A DNA stretch of 64,000 bases from an uncultured Flavobacteriales bacterium (GCA_905479105.1 CAJQLE010000003.1:496001-560000); one strand, 5' to 3'; positions 38,656 to 47,261 are shown, numbered from the stretch's first letter. Made by a program: numbers and translations. The notes: generated by a model from the sequence alone, not told the origin.

Positions 38656-39057
38656 TTAAATACTCGCGGATTCTTTAGACTGAACCTCACCATCTGTATA
38701 TTTTGATGGACATTTCATGAGGATTTCATTGGCTTCAAAGATCTGATCGTTTGCGTTGCCGATCAATACAATTTGCTCAGATCGTTCAAAGTCTTGTGGC
38801 TTGCTTTTGTGAAGCAATACTTTTCTCTCAACTCCATTTACATCTTTCAACCAAAACGAGAATAAATCTGGATTGGTTATCGGGTCATAGATCATTTCTT
38901 TCTCCTTAACCAATTTCCCTACCACGTGGAATTCACTTTCAGGATTTTCAAATGCCTCTTCAAAGTTGGCATAAGAACTTGAGTCATTTATAGCTCCGAT
39001 CATCGCTCCGATCAAAACGGCAATGAGTACAACGATTACTATGTGTGTTTTTTTCAT
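38656..39057 (-). CDS. ccmE: Heme chaperone CcmE, Cys variant
   Basis: A 133-residue periplasmic heme chaperone anchored by one N-terminal helix (IVIVVLIAVLIGAMIGAI), with an OB-fold that includes FHVVGKLVKEKEMIYDP and IVLIGNANDQIFEANEIL. The heme-attachment site is LMKCPSKYTD: CxxxY instead of the classical HxxxY. The CxxxY form is the CcmE* type known from archaea and some deltaproteobacteria; it binds heme through Cys. It starts in an ATGA overlap with ccmD. The role is sure; the chemistry is inferred from the motif. Confidence 0.9.
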   Translation of the reverse strand: MKKTHIVIVVLIAVLIGAMIGAINDSSSYANFEEAFENPESEFHVVGKLVKEKEMIYDPITNPDLFSFWLKDVNGVERKVLLHKSKPQDFERSEQIVLIGNANDQIFEANEILMKCPSKYTDGEVQSKESASI

Positions 39058-39263
39058 TTTTCGTCAACTTCTTTTTCAATTCTTCTCAAACGAAAATCCA
39101 TGTAAATGAGGTAGGAGAATAGAACACTAAATATCAAAACAATCACTCCAACTACCACATAAATCTTCCCATTAGCTCTAAACTGGTCTGCCATTTCAGC
39201 GTTTTGACCAATTGCTGTAATAAACATTAAAAGCAGCGCTAAAGTTGAGGTGATTTTCTTCAT
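39054..39263 (-). CDS. ccmD: CcmD-like small membrane protein
   Basis: A 69-residue protein with two hydrophobic segments: an N-terminal signal-like stretch (LALLLMFITAIGQ) and a helix (IYVVVGVIVLIFSVLFSYLI) followed by a charged tail (RLRRIEKEVDEK), matching CcmD layout. CcmD helps release holo-CcmE from the CcmABC complex. I start it at 39263 because this ATG forms an ATGA overlap with the ccmC stop; the longer reading frame from 39332 runs through ccmC. Assignment rests mainly on size and position. Confidence 0.78.
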   Translation of the reverse strand: MKKITSTLALLLMFITAIGQNAEMADQFRANGKIYVVVGVIVLIFSVLFSYLIYMDFRLRRIEKEVDEK

Positions 39264-39922
39264 TTCTTTCTTTGTTTTAACATTTCCATGCGAAACCTCA
39301 CTTCTGTAATCCACAAACCGAGGAATATCCACCCGATGGAAGCAGGGTAAAACACCATTCTCATTGTGTTGTCAAGATCATATCCGCTAAAAGCAGGGTT
39401 GCCTCCATTCCCTGGATGCAGTGAGTCTGTCATTCTGGGTAGAATAAACACGAATAAGATCATCATCACAAATGCAAAAATATTGTACACCGCACTTACT
39501 TTTCCGCGTTGAATAGTATCCTGAAAACTGTTTCTTAACACGGCATACGCTAGGTAAGCTAACATAGCAACTGCCGCTCCATTGAGTTTGGGGTCGGGAA
39601 CCCAATAAGATCCCCATGTAAAATTGGCCCAAAGCATTCCTGTGACCATTCCTGCTGTTCCGAAAACCATTCCTACTTGAACAAATAGTCGAGCTATTAG
39701 ATCATCTATTTCGCTGCCCGATCGGAGGTGTTTTATACTGTAGACAAATGACGCCAAGAATAAAAAGACCATCGCAAACCAAGAGGTAACATGAAAAAAC
39801 AGATTTCTTATGGTTTCATTCAAAATATTAAGTGCAGGCACATCAATCAACAAGCCGGCAATTAGCGTGTAAAACACAAGAATGATCGTGATGATTTTAA
39901 AGCTTAAGGGAAGCCTTCTCAT
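39260..39922 (-). CDS. ccmC: Heme exporter protein CcmC
   Basis: A 220-residue, six-helix protein of the heme handling superfamily that presents heme to CcmE. The tryptophan motif appears as NFTWGSYWVPDPKLNGAAVA, and the conserved His near RNLFFHVTSWFAMVF. I use the ATG at 39922 (MRRLPLSFKII); the reading frame also has a TTG at 39943 that would overlap ccmB by 13 bases. It is followed by ccmD in an ATGA overlap. Confidence 0.92.
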   Translation of the reverse strand: MRRLPLSFKIITIILVFYTLIAGLLIDVPALNILNETIRNLFFHVTSWFAMVFLFLASFVYSIKHLRSGSEIDDLIARLFVQVGMVFGTAGMVTGMLWANFTWGSYWVPDPKLNGAAVAMLAYLAYAVLRNSFQDTIQRGKVSAVYNIFAFVMMILFVFILPRMTDSLHPGNGGNPAFSGYDLDNTMRMVFYPASIGWIFLGLWITEVRFRMEMLKQRKK

Positions 39923-39930
39923 AGAGCTTT

Positions 39931-40593
39931 TTATTCGCGCCAAAGGTATGGAAACAAGACAACAGAAAGTCCTAGACTTGACAGATTCAAGCCAAATAAT
40001 ACGAACAAGTATTTATACTGCACGGATAGGTCGATTCCATCGATGGCGTTTTTCATCAATGTGATTGTAACCATTAATAATGGCAATAAAATTGGCAGAC
40101 CCAAGATTGCTAAAAGTGTGAGGTTGTTGCCTGCTTTTGAAGCAATGGTTGAAAGAAGGCTCAGGATAATGGCCAATCCAGTGCTTCCGAGGAAGACAGA
40201 AGTATAAAACATCAAATGATCACCAATTTCAATTTTGAAAAAAGTGGTGTAGACCAAAATTGCGATAGTAGATAGTATCAGCATAATTATTGCATGATAA
40301 ATCATTTTAGATGCAATGAAAATAGACGGACCTGTTAGCGTATACAAGTATAGCATTCTAGCTCTGGACTCATTCATAAAGCTTTTTGCGACAGCATTGA
40401 AACTTGTGAAAAGCATGATGATCCAAAAAAGTGCAACCCAAATGGACGGGGTGTTAATGCGCTTCACAGTAATGTAACAAACAAACAAAGTGGAAAGTAA
40501 AAACAACCCCGCACCGCCAAGGACATATGGATTTCTAAAATCCGACTTAAACTCTTTGAGTAATATTGCTGTTAAGTTTTTCAATTCAGCCAC
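39931..40593 (-). CDS. ccmB: Heme exporter protein CcmB
   Basis: A 220-residue membrane subunit of the CcmAB ABC transporter, with six hydrophobic helices and the family opening KNLTAILLKEFKSDFRNPYV. Characteristic features are FTSFNAVAKSFMNESR and a GLPILLPLL helix. The start codon is GTG at 40593. The ATPase partner CcmA is not in the window, so it must be encoded elsewhere. This is the first gene of a minus-strand operon of nine genes running to 33411. It is divergent from bshB1, with only 28 bases between the starts. Confidence 0.9.
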   Translation of the reverse strand: MAELKNLTAILLKEFKSDFRNPYVLGGAGLFLLSTLFVCYITVKRINTPSIWVALFWIIMLFTSFNAVAKSFMNESRARMLYLYTLTGPSIFIASKMIYHAIIMLILSTIAILVYTTFFKIEIGDHLMFYTSVFLGSTGLAIILSLLSTIASKAGNNLTLLAILGLPILLPLLMVTITLMKNAIDGIDLSVQYKYLFVLFGLNLSSLGLSVVLFPYLWRE

Positions 40594-40621
40594 AAGTTTA
40601 GAGCTTAATCATTAATAATTC

Positions 40622-41347
40622 ATGGCATTAGAGAAAGTAAACATCTTAGCAATTGGCGTTCATCCAGATGATGTAGAATTAAGTTGCAGCGGAACCTTAA
40701 TAAAAAGCGTTCAAGCAGGAAAGAAGGTTGGTCTTTTAGATCTTACACATGGAGAGCTTGGCACGCGAGGAAGCGGAGAGCTAAGGTTGGTGGAGGCTGA
40801 GAATGCCAGAAAAGTTATTGGTGCCTCATTTCGAGTCAACCTTGGTCTTAAAGACGGGTTTTTTGAAAATAATGAGGCTGCTCAAATGAAGATAATTGAG
40901 GTGATAAGAGCGTGCCAGCCTGATATCGTTTTGTGTAATGCTTTGAGAGATCGTCATCCTGATCATGGTCGCAGCGCTGAAATGGAAAAGGTAGCTTGCT
41001 TTTTATCTGGCCTTCGAAGAATTGAAACGACTTGGGAAGGTGTTCCTCAGAAAGAGTGGCGTCCAAAGCAAGTGATGCACTACATTCAAGATTATTTTGC
41101 TGAACCAAAAGTTATTGTAGATATCACAGGGTTTTGGGAGCAAAAACTAGAGAGCATCTTAGCGTACAGTTCTCAATTTTATAATCCGGAAAGTAAGGAT
41201 CCAGAATCACCAATTTCTAGTAAAGCCTTTTTGGAAGTATTGAAAGGCAGGGCGCAGAACTTTGGGAGATACGTTAATGTTGATTTTGGTGAAGGCTTCA
41301 TGATAGATCGCCCCGTTGGAGTTCAGGATTTAAATGACGTCTTCTAA
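40622..41347 (+). CDS. bshB1: Bacillithiol biosynthesis deacetylase BshB1
   Basis: A 241-residue zinc-dependent LmbE/PIG-L family deacetylase that removes acetyl from GlcNAc-malate during bacillithiol synthesis. The zinc/catalytic motif is HPDDVELSCSGTL, followed by LLDLTHGELGTRG and LRDRHPDHGRSAEM. BshB1 is standard in Bacteroidota, where bacillithiol replaces glutathione. It is divergent from ccmB, and its stop overlaps by 4 bases the stop of the convergent flippase gene. bshA and bshC are not nearby. Confidence 0.92.
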   Translation: MALEKVNILAIGVHPDDVELSCSGTLIKSVQAGKKVGLLDLTHGELGTRGSGELRLVEAENARKVIGASFRVNLGLKDGFFENNEAAQMKIIEVIRACQPDIVLCNALRDRHPDHGRSAEMEKVACFLSGLRRIETTWEGVPQKEWRPKQVMHYIQDYFAEPKVIVDITGFWEQKLESILAYSSQFYNPESKDPESPISSKAFLEVLKGRAQNFGRYVNVDFGEGFMIDRPVGVQDLNDVF

Positions 41348-42633
41348 TTCTTCCCCAACTTTTCTTTTGCAATTTCAATCATCGTTTGAAAATCCTCTTT
41401 CCCTAGCAACAAGTCTTTGTATTGCACTTCAGTGCTTCGTTTTAACATCGCGAGTTGATAGATAGTTTGCGATACATAAACGATTGAAGCAGCAAATGCA
41501 GCTCCAATAGTCCCAAGTTGGTAGATAAGAAAGTATCCAATGATTATTGTGATTCCCAATCCAAAGATGGATGATTGTGTGTTGAATTTATGTTGACCTA
41601 CTCCTGCAAAATAATGGCTGAGTGCATTTGAAAGACTGAGTGCTAAAATGCCCGGTGCTAAAACGATAAAGTGATTTTTGATTTCACTGAATTCTGCCCC
41701 AAAAAGTGAACTATACACTGACGCTGGAATGAGCAGAAGAAAGATTATTCCTATTCCTGTTACGAAGTAATTGAGCTTTCCAAGCTTAATTGAGATATCA
41801 ATAGCTACGTTTTTATCTTTTGTGTTTGATACCTTAGAATATTGCACTGTGCTGATGCTTTTGGCAAATTGCCACAACGCCTCTGCGACTTGCAAGGATG
41901 CACTATAAATACCAATTCTCACCAAAGCCAAGGGCATCGGAGTGATGAGTAATTCTAAAAAGTAAAAGCTCAACCTGTAATTCAGTAATTGTGAAATATT
42001 TCCAATTTGCACTAAAGACCCGTATTTTAAGCAAGCTGCTATGGTAGACTTAAAATCACTTTCCTTAGGAAGTGCATCTGCCTTAGTTCTGGTTGACAAG
42101 AAAAGGGAGATCAAATAGGTAGCTTCAAGCGTTAACCCATAGGCATTTACAAACGATTTTGCATCAAGCGATTTATCTTGAAAGTAGAAGATAAATAGCA
42201 GGCCAACCGTAAGACTAGCTTTAATGATTTGTAGCCAGTTGTGTGCTTTAACCCTCTCTTGGCCTAAGAAAATCATGGAATGTGTTGCAATCAAACACTC
42301 TAATAATGCTAATGTGAAAAGCTCCAAAGAACCGAGTCCCGAAGGGAGAATATCCAATTCACTCAGCAATGCAACTAATCCAGCGGTTAAGAAGCTCCAT
42401 CCATAATTAAGGATGAGAATATTTTTCAGTCGAAATCGAGGAATCAGATACACCAAAGATGGACCACCAAACAGCCCACTGAAAATCGCAGCTAGAGAAA
42501 GGTTTAAGATGAGGAGGCTGATTTCTCCTTTGTTTTCAGCACCCATGATTCTTGTGGTGATGAAAAGCAAGACTAAATTCATGACCGATACCATGAACCT
42601 GCTGCTGAGCGTATGAATAATGTTTTTTATCAA
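41344..42633 (-). CDS. Polysaccharide flippase-like membrane protein
   Basis: A 429-residue protein with about twelve hydrophobic helices, resembling Wzx/MATE-type flippases that move lipid-linked oligosaccharides. No soluble domain is present. The N-terminus (IIHTLSSRFMVSVMNLVLLF) is typical. The apparent start is TTG at 42633, overlapping the preceding stop as TTGA; an internal ATG 13 codons later would delete part of the first helix. It follows a GT9 glycosyltransferase, which supports a surface glycan role. The substrate is unknown. Confidence 0.84.
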   Translation of the reverse strand: MIKNIIHTLSSRFMVSVMNLVLLFITTRIMGAENKGEISLLILNLSLAAIFSGLFGGPSLVYLIPRFRLKNILILNYGWSFLTAGLVALLSELDILPSGLGSLELFTLALLECLIATHSMIFLGQERVKAHNWLQIIKASLTVGLLFIFYFQDKSLDAKSFVNAYGLTLEATYLISLFLSTRTKADALPKESDFKSTIAACLKYGSLVQIGNISQLLNYRLSFYFLELLITPMPLALVRIGIYSASLQVAEALWQFAKSISTVQYSKVSNTKDKNVAIDISIKLGKLNYFVTGIGIIFLLLIPASVYSSLFGAEFSEIKNHFIVLAPGILALSLSNALSHYFAGVGQHKFNTQSSIFGLGITIIIGYFLIYQLGTIGAAFAASIVYVSQTIYQLAMLKRSTEVQYKDLLLGKEDFQTMIEIAKEKLGKN

Positions 42634-43649
42634 GGCGCTAAAAATGGTTCAACATTTTTCATGATTTCATTCACACTAATTTGAGATAAGCATTTGAAAT
42701 CAGGACACATTGATGGCACTTCAACTTTGCTGTGATTAGGTTCAATCCATCTACTGCAAGGTCCGCAACCTAGATTATAGTGGATCACTTTGTGCTTCTT
42801 GCTATTTATTTTATGCCAACCATAAAGATCTGGATCTGATCCACCCCAAACACTCACTGTTGGCGTTCCTATACAGCCAGCCAAGTGCATTATTCCGCTG
42901 TCATTTCCAATATGTACAATCGATTTAGAAACTATCCCTGGAAGATCCTTTAGCTCGGTCTTGCCGATGGCTTTAATGACCCTATCGTCTTTAGGGAGAA
43001 AAGGGATCAGATCTATTTCAGATTCATCTCCTAAAACTACAATATTGAGATCGGTGTAAGATTCTAGAATCAATGAGATAAGCTTTGTCCATTTATTTGT
43101 TGCGAGCGTCTTCCAAGGAGCAATATTGTTTCCACTGCCAGGCTGAATTGTTATGTATTTTCCTTCGGAGATACTGGTGTGTTTTTTTGCACTTAGCTTG
43201 AATAGTTTCTCATTGAGATCGGAGTCGTTAAAATCGTGATTTACATAACGCATGTATTGAGTGGCTTCATGAATTCCAATTTCAGGTTCTATTTTTCTGA
43301 TTCTGCTCTTGAATAAACTTGGCAGTTTTAATGGGATAGTATTGGTGATGATTTCCTTACTATTCATATGAGAAAGAATCATATTCTTTCTTCTAGAAGC
43401 GAAATGATCCATATAAACACCATCAAACTTTCGCTTGAAAGTGGCTGTATTCTTCATCCATTCTACGGACGTTTCCAAAGAGATGACATCATCAAACAAC
43501 TCTTCTTTGACGCCATCAAAAATGTGCCTGGCACCAAATTCAGAAGTGCTGAGTGCGGTCAATGGCCCTTGCTCCTTTAGCTTTTTGATCAAAGGAACCA
43601 ACAAGAGTGCATTTCCAATGCCAGACGATATGAAAATTGCGTTTCTCAA
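42630..43649 (-). CDS. Family 9 glycosyltransferase (heptosyltransferase-like)
   Basis: A 339-residue GT-B enzyme of the ADP-heptose:LPS heptosyltransferase family. The N-terminus shows AIFISSGIGNALLLVPLIKK. The nucleotide-sugar part has YITIQPGSGNNIAPWKTLAT and VHIGNDSGIMHLAGCIGTPT, typical of GT9. A Cys-rich tail (LGCGPCSRWIEPN, then SMCPDFKCL) matches a motif seen in several GT9 proteins. The start is TTG at 43649 in a TTGA overlap with copA. The sugar may not be heptose. Confidence 0.88.
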   Translation of the reverse strand: MRNAIFISSGIGNALLLVPLIKKLKEQGPLTALSTSEFGARHIFDGVKEELFDDVISLETSVEWMKNTATFKRKFDGVYMDHFASRRKNMILSHMNSKEIITNTIPLKLPSLFKSRIRKIEPEIGIHEATQYMRYVNHDFNDSDLNEKLFKLSAKKHTSISEGKYITIQPGSGNNIAPWKTLATNKWTKLISLILESYTDLNIVVLGDESEIDLIPFLPKDDRVIKAIGKTELKDLPGIVSKSIVHIGNDSGIMHLAGCIGTPTVSVWGGSDPDLYGWHKINSKKHKVIHYNLGCGPCSRWIEPNHSKVEVPSMCPDFKCLSQISVNEIMKNVEPFLAP

Positions 43650-45772
43650 CGAATTGAATTTGGTAGGATCATTTTTAACCGAAGAGAATTGCCGATTACA
43701 ATAACATCGCTGAAGGCCATTGAAAGAGCTGCAAGCATTGGGTCTAAATAGCCTGCAGCAGCTAAAGGTATGGCCACAAGATTGTATGCGAAAGCCCAGA
43801 ATAAATTTTGCTTGATTGTGAGCACAACTTTGTCGCTTATCTTAAATAGGTGTTGTAGCAATTCAAGTTTGTTTCCAACGATCACTACTTTGGCACTATC
43901 TACCGCTAAGGCATTTGAATTGCCTATGCTTATTCCAACATCAGCCAAAGCTAGGGCAGGTGAGTCGTTAACTCCATCGCCAACCATTGCCACCTTCGTT
44001 CGCTCTTTGAGGTGCTTAAGTTCAGCAAGCTTGTCTTCAGGTAATTGGCCTCCTTTAAAGTCAGAAATGTTTAATAACTGAGCAATAGAGGCTGTTTTTT
44101 TATGACTGTCGCCACTGAGAATAGTAGTGTTCAGATTTTTCTTGGTGAAAAAATTAATCGTTTCGCTTGCATCGGGTTTAAGCTCGTCAGTTACGTTAAA
44201 TGATGTGATGAGTTTATCGTCTAGCGTAAGAAATAGATCAGCATCATTGTTGGATACACCTGTGAATTCAGCTGAGCCGAATTGTGCATTCATATTATTG
44301 TAACGAGCTTTTAAACCTCTTCCTTTTACTTCTTCAATATTTTCCAGGGGTGTTTCCGAAATATGGTCAGTTAAAGACAAAAAACGATGGGCGATTGGAT
44401 GGTTAGAACGAAGTTCTAAGCTTTTAATTATACCCCAAACCACTTCTTGATCATATCCATCCTCTAGATCATTCATGGAAATCTGAAGATCGCCAGAAGT
44501 GAGTGTCCCAGTTTTATCAAAAACAATTGTTTTTATAGCATTCACTTCCTCAAAAACGGATGCCTTTTTAACGATGATTCCGAGCTTCGCAGCTAATCCT
44601 AACCCAACGCTTACTGCAGTTGGAGTGGCAAGACCCATCGCGCAGGGACAGGCAATGACCAATACAGCAATACTTCTAAGTATTGCATCAGACATGCTGG
44701 TATCAACAAGAGTGTAATTAATGATGAAGGTTAAGGAGGAAAGAATCAAGATGGTCGGAACAAAAATTGAACTGATTTTGTCAGCGAGTTTTTGAACGGA
44801 TGGTTTATCAGATCTGCTCTGCTTTACTAATTCAATAATTTTCCCAATCGTGCTTTCTTTTCCGGTTTTAGTCACCTTTAGTGTCCCATTTCCGTCAACA
44901 ATCAAACTTCCTGAAAACACTTCTTGTCCTTTTTCTTTCTGAAGGTGTTCTGACTCTCCAGTGAGCATAGCTTCATCTAGAGTCAGGGTTCCATGAATGA
45001 TCATTCCGTCAGCAGGAATTCGGTCTCCAGTGTTCACCAAAATAATATCATCCTCAACTAAAGAACTAGCATTCACCACTTCCAAGTCTTGGTTCAAGCC
45101 ATTTTGAACCAGCTTTTTCGCTTTTTCTGGTTGAGTTTTATACAAGTCTCTGAGAATAGTAGTTGTGCGCTGCACTGCTTTGTGTTCAATAACGTAGCCT
45201 AGCAGAACTAGCGTGATGATGGTTGAAGTGGTCTCAAAAAACAAAAAGTCATGCACTTCAGCTGATCCATAATGAGTTATTGCACCGTATATGCTGTAGA
45301 AGAAAGCGCTGCTCGATCCAATCAAAATCAAGATGTCCATGTTGATGTGGCCACTCTTTATGGATTCAAAAGTGCTTCTACCAAAATGGTAGAGTCCCAT
45401 CATGAAAACAGGCAGGCATAGAAAAAACTGCACCCAAATGTTGTTGATCAACCAATCATGTGGCGCGAACATATGAGAGAAGAGCGTCAAGGAAAACGGA
45501 AGGGTGAAAAGAAATTTCTTTTCAATATCGCTTAAGGAACCTTGCGATTGATTTTCACTCCCCTCAGCATTTGATTTGTACCCAGCCGATTCAAGTCGCT
45601 TCAGGATTTTATCCATTTTTTGAGCATTTTTCAGATCAAAATTGGCTTCACCCATCAGGTAATCTACATGGATATCACCGCCTCCTTCTTGCTTTATAAT
45701 GCCCAAAACCGTTGATGCGCAATGGTTGCAAGTCATGCCCTCTACCTTCAAATTCCTTCTTTCTTCTTCCAT
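43646..45772 (-). CDS. copA: Copper-type P1B ATPase
   Basis: A 708-residue heavy-metal exporter. I use the ATG at 45772 (MEEERRNLKVEGMTC); an in-frame TTG at 45805 would add 11 residues. One HMA domain with GMTCNHCAS is followed by TM helices, the actuator (LTGES), the transmembrane metal site ACPCAMGLATP, phosphorylation loop DKTGTLTSG, and MVGDGVNDSPALALADVGI. The CPC motif and the HMA domain point to Cu(I) export. It is the first gene of a three-gene overlapping run with a glycosyltransferase and a flippase, an odd pairing. Confidence 0.93.
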   Translation of the reverse strand: MEEERRNLKVEGMTCNHCASTVLGIIKQEGGGDIHVDYLMGEANFDLKNAQKMDKILKRLESAGYKSNAEGSENQSQGSLSDIEKKFLFTLPFSLTLFSHMFAPHDWLINNIWVQFFLCLPVFMMGLYHFGRSTFESIKSGHINMDILILIGSSSAFFYSIYGAITHYGSAEVHDFLFFETTSTIITLVLLGYVIEHKAVQRTTTILRDLYKTQPEKAKKLVQNGLNQDLEVVNASSLVEDDIILVNTGDRIPADGMIIHGTLTLDEAMLTGESEHLQKEKGQEVFSGSLIVDGNGTLKVTKTGKESTIGKIIELVKQSRSDKPSVQKLADKISSIFVPTILILSSLTFIINYTLVDTSMSDAILRSIAVLVIACPCAMGLATPTAVSVGLGLAAKLGIIVKKASVFEEVNAIKTIVFDKTGTLTSGDLQISMNDLEDGYDQEVVWGIIKSLELRSNHPIAHRFLSLTDHISETPLENIEEVKGRGLKARYNNMNAQFGSAEFTGVSNNDADLFLTLDDKLITSFNVTDELKPDASETINFFTKKNLNTTILSGDSHKKTASIAQLLNISDFKGGQLPEDKLAELKHLKERTKVAMVGDGVNDSPALALADVGISIGNSNALAVDSAKVVIVGNKLELLQHLFKISDKVVLTIKQNLFWAFAYNLVAIPLAAAGYLDPMLAALSMAFSDVIVIGNSLRLKMILPNSIR

Positions 45773-45880
45773 GACATTTAAAATCTGTTCAAATTTAGTC
45801 GTCAAATTTTGCTTGGGGTACTTCTATGTTGATTTGATGAATTATTTTCGCACCCCATTTGATAAAAATGGAATTGAAAT

Positions 45881-45955
45881 GGTGGTTGTAGCTCAGTTGG
45901 TTAGAGCATCGGTTTGTGGTACCGAGGGTCGCGGGTTCGAATCCCGTCTTCCACC
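45881..45955 (+). tRNA. tRNA-His (anticodon GTG)
   Basis: A full cloverleaf: D arm with GCTCAGTTGGTTAGAGC, anticodon stem TCGGT/ACCGA around the loop TTGTGGT (anticodon GTG), and T arm GCGGG-TTCGAAT-CCCGT. The extra 5' G at 45881 (position -1) faces C at 45955 (position 73), as required for histidine tRNA. In the acceptor, GTGGTTG against CTTCCAC leaves two T-T oppositions (5-68 and 6-67). CCA is not encoded. A terminator follows directly. Confidence 0.93.
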
Positions 45956-45961
45956 CAAAGC

Positions 45962-45993
45962 AAAACCTCTCAAATTTATTTGAGAGGTTTTTT
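45962..45993 (+). terminator. Terminator after tRNA-His
   Basis: AAACCTCTCAAA and TTTGAGAGGTTT form a perfect 12-bp stem around a four-base loop, followed by a T-run. Placed 7 bases after the tRNA. Confidence 0.9.
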
Positions 45994-46014
45994 GTTTTAC
46001 AGCCGTTGAAAATT

Positions 46015-46218
46015 TATTTTCAAAAGGATGTACAAACAAAAAACCCAACCGCGCTGAAAGCGTGGGGTTTTGGTTTGAAAGCTCAACATAAGAAGCGGGA
46101 TCAGCGGAGCTAATCCTATTTTCAAAAGGATGTACAAACAAAAAACCCAACCTCGCTGTAAGCGTGGGTTTTGCTTTGAAGGCTCAACAGAAGAACTAGG
46201 GATCAGCGGAGCTAATCC
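46015..46218. repeat. Two tandem 102-bp hairpin repeats
   Basis: Copy 1 is 46015-46116 and copy 2 is 46117-46218, the same length and differing at a handful of positions. Each copy contains a hairpin built from AAAACCC...GGGTTTT with an inner CGCT/AGCG pair, and ends with GGGATCAGCGGAGCTAATCC, which can fold on GGAT/ATCC with AGC/GCT inside (copy 1 has CGGGATC instead). Both strands have T-runs after the first hairpin. A minus-strand frame runs through both copies, but it continues antisense across the tRNA and is not believable as a gene. Confidence 0.85.
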
Positions 46219-46327
46219 CCTTTTAGTGTTAAAGCGTTAAAAAATAATCGAGATTTTCACGGTGCTTTTTTAACCGCACATTCATATCTAAATTGCGACA
46301 TTTGACGTTTTAAGGCAAAATAGTACC

Positions 46328-46534
46328 ATGACGTTTTTTCGATTATCAATCTTCTTGTTCCTTATAGCAATTATTAGTTCATGCAAAAATTGTGTGGAAT
46401 GCACCTGCACAGATGCTGCTAATGATGTGGAGAGAATCTGTTATTCTGAAGCAAAAGATTATTACTCTTCACGAAGGGAATGGCGCGATGATATTAAGGC
46501 CTATGAAAAGGTCAATGACTGCGAGTGTAAATAG
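46328..46534 (+). CDS. Small Cys-rich lipoprotein
   Basis: A 68-residue protein with a hydrophobic signal (LSIFLFLIAIISSC) and lipobox Cys19, followed at once by a Cys cluster (CKNCVECTC), one Cys near residue 38 and a CEC near the end (CECK at 65-68). The mature lipoprotein would be only 50 residues, rich in Tyr, Arg and acidic residues. It lies 7 bases before terC and could be co-transcribed. I know no named family. The clustered Cys suggest disulfides or a metal site. Function unknown. Confidence 0.65.
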   Translation: MTFFRLSIFLFLIAIISSCKNCVECTCTDAANDVERICYSEAKDYYSSRREWRDDIKAYEKVNDCECK

Positions 46535-46541
46535 TTGATTA

Positions 46542-47261
46542 ATGGAAATTTTTCTTCAACCGGAAGCTTGGATCGCCCTTCTTACACTGACTTTCTTAGA
46601 GATCGTTTTAGGAATTGACAACATCATTTTCATTTCCATTGTCTCGAATAAACTTCCTGAACATCAGCAACCACGAGCTCGAACTATAGGCTTGGCGCTA
46701 GCCTTAGGTGTGCGTATCCTTATGCTCATGGGAATCTCTTGGCTGATCGGGTTGACGGAACCACTCATTACCATTTTCGATATTCCCTTCAGCGGCAGAA
46801 ACATCATTCTGATGGCGGGCGGACTGTTTTTGCTAGCCAAAAGCACTATGGAAATAAGAGATAAGGTAACTGGAGATGAACACGAGCTTACCTCGAAATC
46901 GAAAGCAGTTTCGTTTGCCAACATTATCGCTCAGATAGTGGTGTTAGATATTGTGTTCTCTTTTGACAGCATCTTAACAGCCGTTGGAATGTCCAATGAC
47001 TTGCCTGTTATGATTGCCGCTGTATTGATCGCCATTGTCATCATGATGATTTTTGCTTCGCGCATCAGCGCATTTATCAATGGTCAGCCAACATTGCAAA
47101 TACTCGCCTTATCATTCTTGATCTTGATTGGATTTATGCTGTTGGTTGAAGGCCTTCCAATTGGCAGTGTTCATGTTCCTAAGGGTTATATTTATTTTGC
47201 AGTGTTCTTTTCCTTGTTGGTGGAGGTGATCAATTTGCGGGTGCGGAAGAAAAGGGAGTAA
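46542..47261 (+). CDS. TerC family membrane protein
   Basis: A 239-residue protein with about seven hydrophobic helices and TerC-family motifs: LTFLEIVLGIDNIIFISIVS near the start (the conserved acidic EIVLGIDN) and VVLDIVFSFDSILTAVGMS in the middle (DIVFSFDS). Members such as YkoY and Alx are linked to manganese export or metallation of exported enzymes; tellurite resistance is the historical name. It stands in the accessory segment between a tiny lipoprotein and the large unknown membrane protein. Confidence 0.9.
   Translation: MEIFLQPEAWIALLTLTFLEIVLGIDNIIFISIVSNKLPEHQQPRARTIGLALALGVRILMLMGISWLIGLTEPLITIFDIPFSGRNIILMAGGLFLLAKSTMEIRDKVTGDEHELTSKSKAVSFANIIAQIVVLDIVFSFDSILTAVGMSNDLPVMIAAVLIAIVIMMIFASRISAFINGQPTLQILALSFLILIGFMLLVEGLPIGSVHVPKGYIYFAVFFSLLVEVINLRVRKKRE

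Noticed and set aside
39054-39332. A longer CcmD starting at 39332
   Set aside because: The extra 23 residues are encoded inside ccmC; the ATG at 39263 gives a normal length and an ATGA overlap.
45893-46150. An 85-residue minus-strand frame across tRNA-His and the tandem repeats
   Set aside because: It is antisense to the tRNA and contains the usual spurious RRDSNPRPS translation of a tRNA T arm; repeats simply stay in frame because the unit is 102 bases.
46015-46218. The tandem repeats as a short CRISPR array
   Set aside because: Copies abut directly without spacers, and no cas genes are present.
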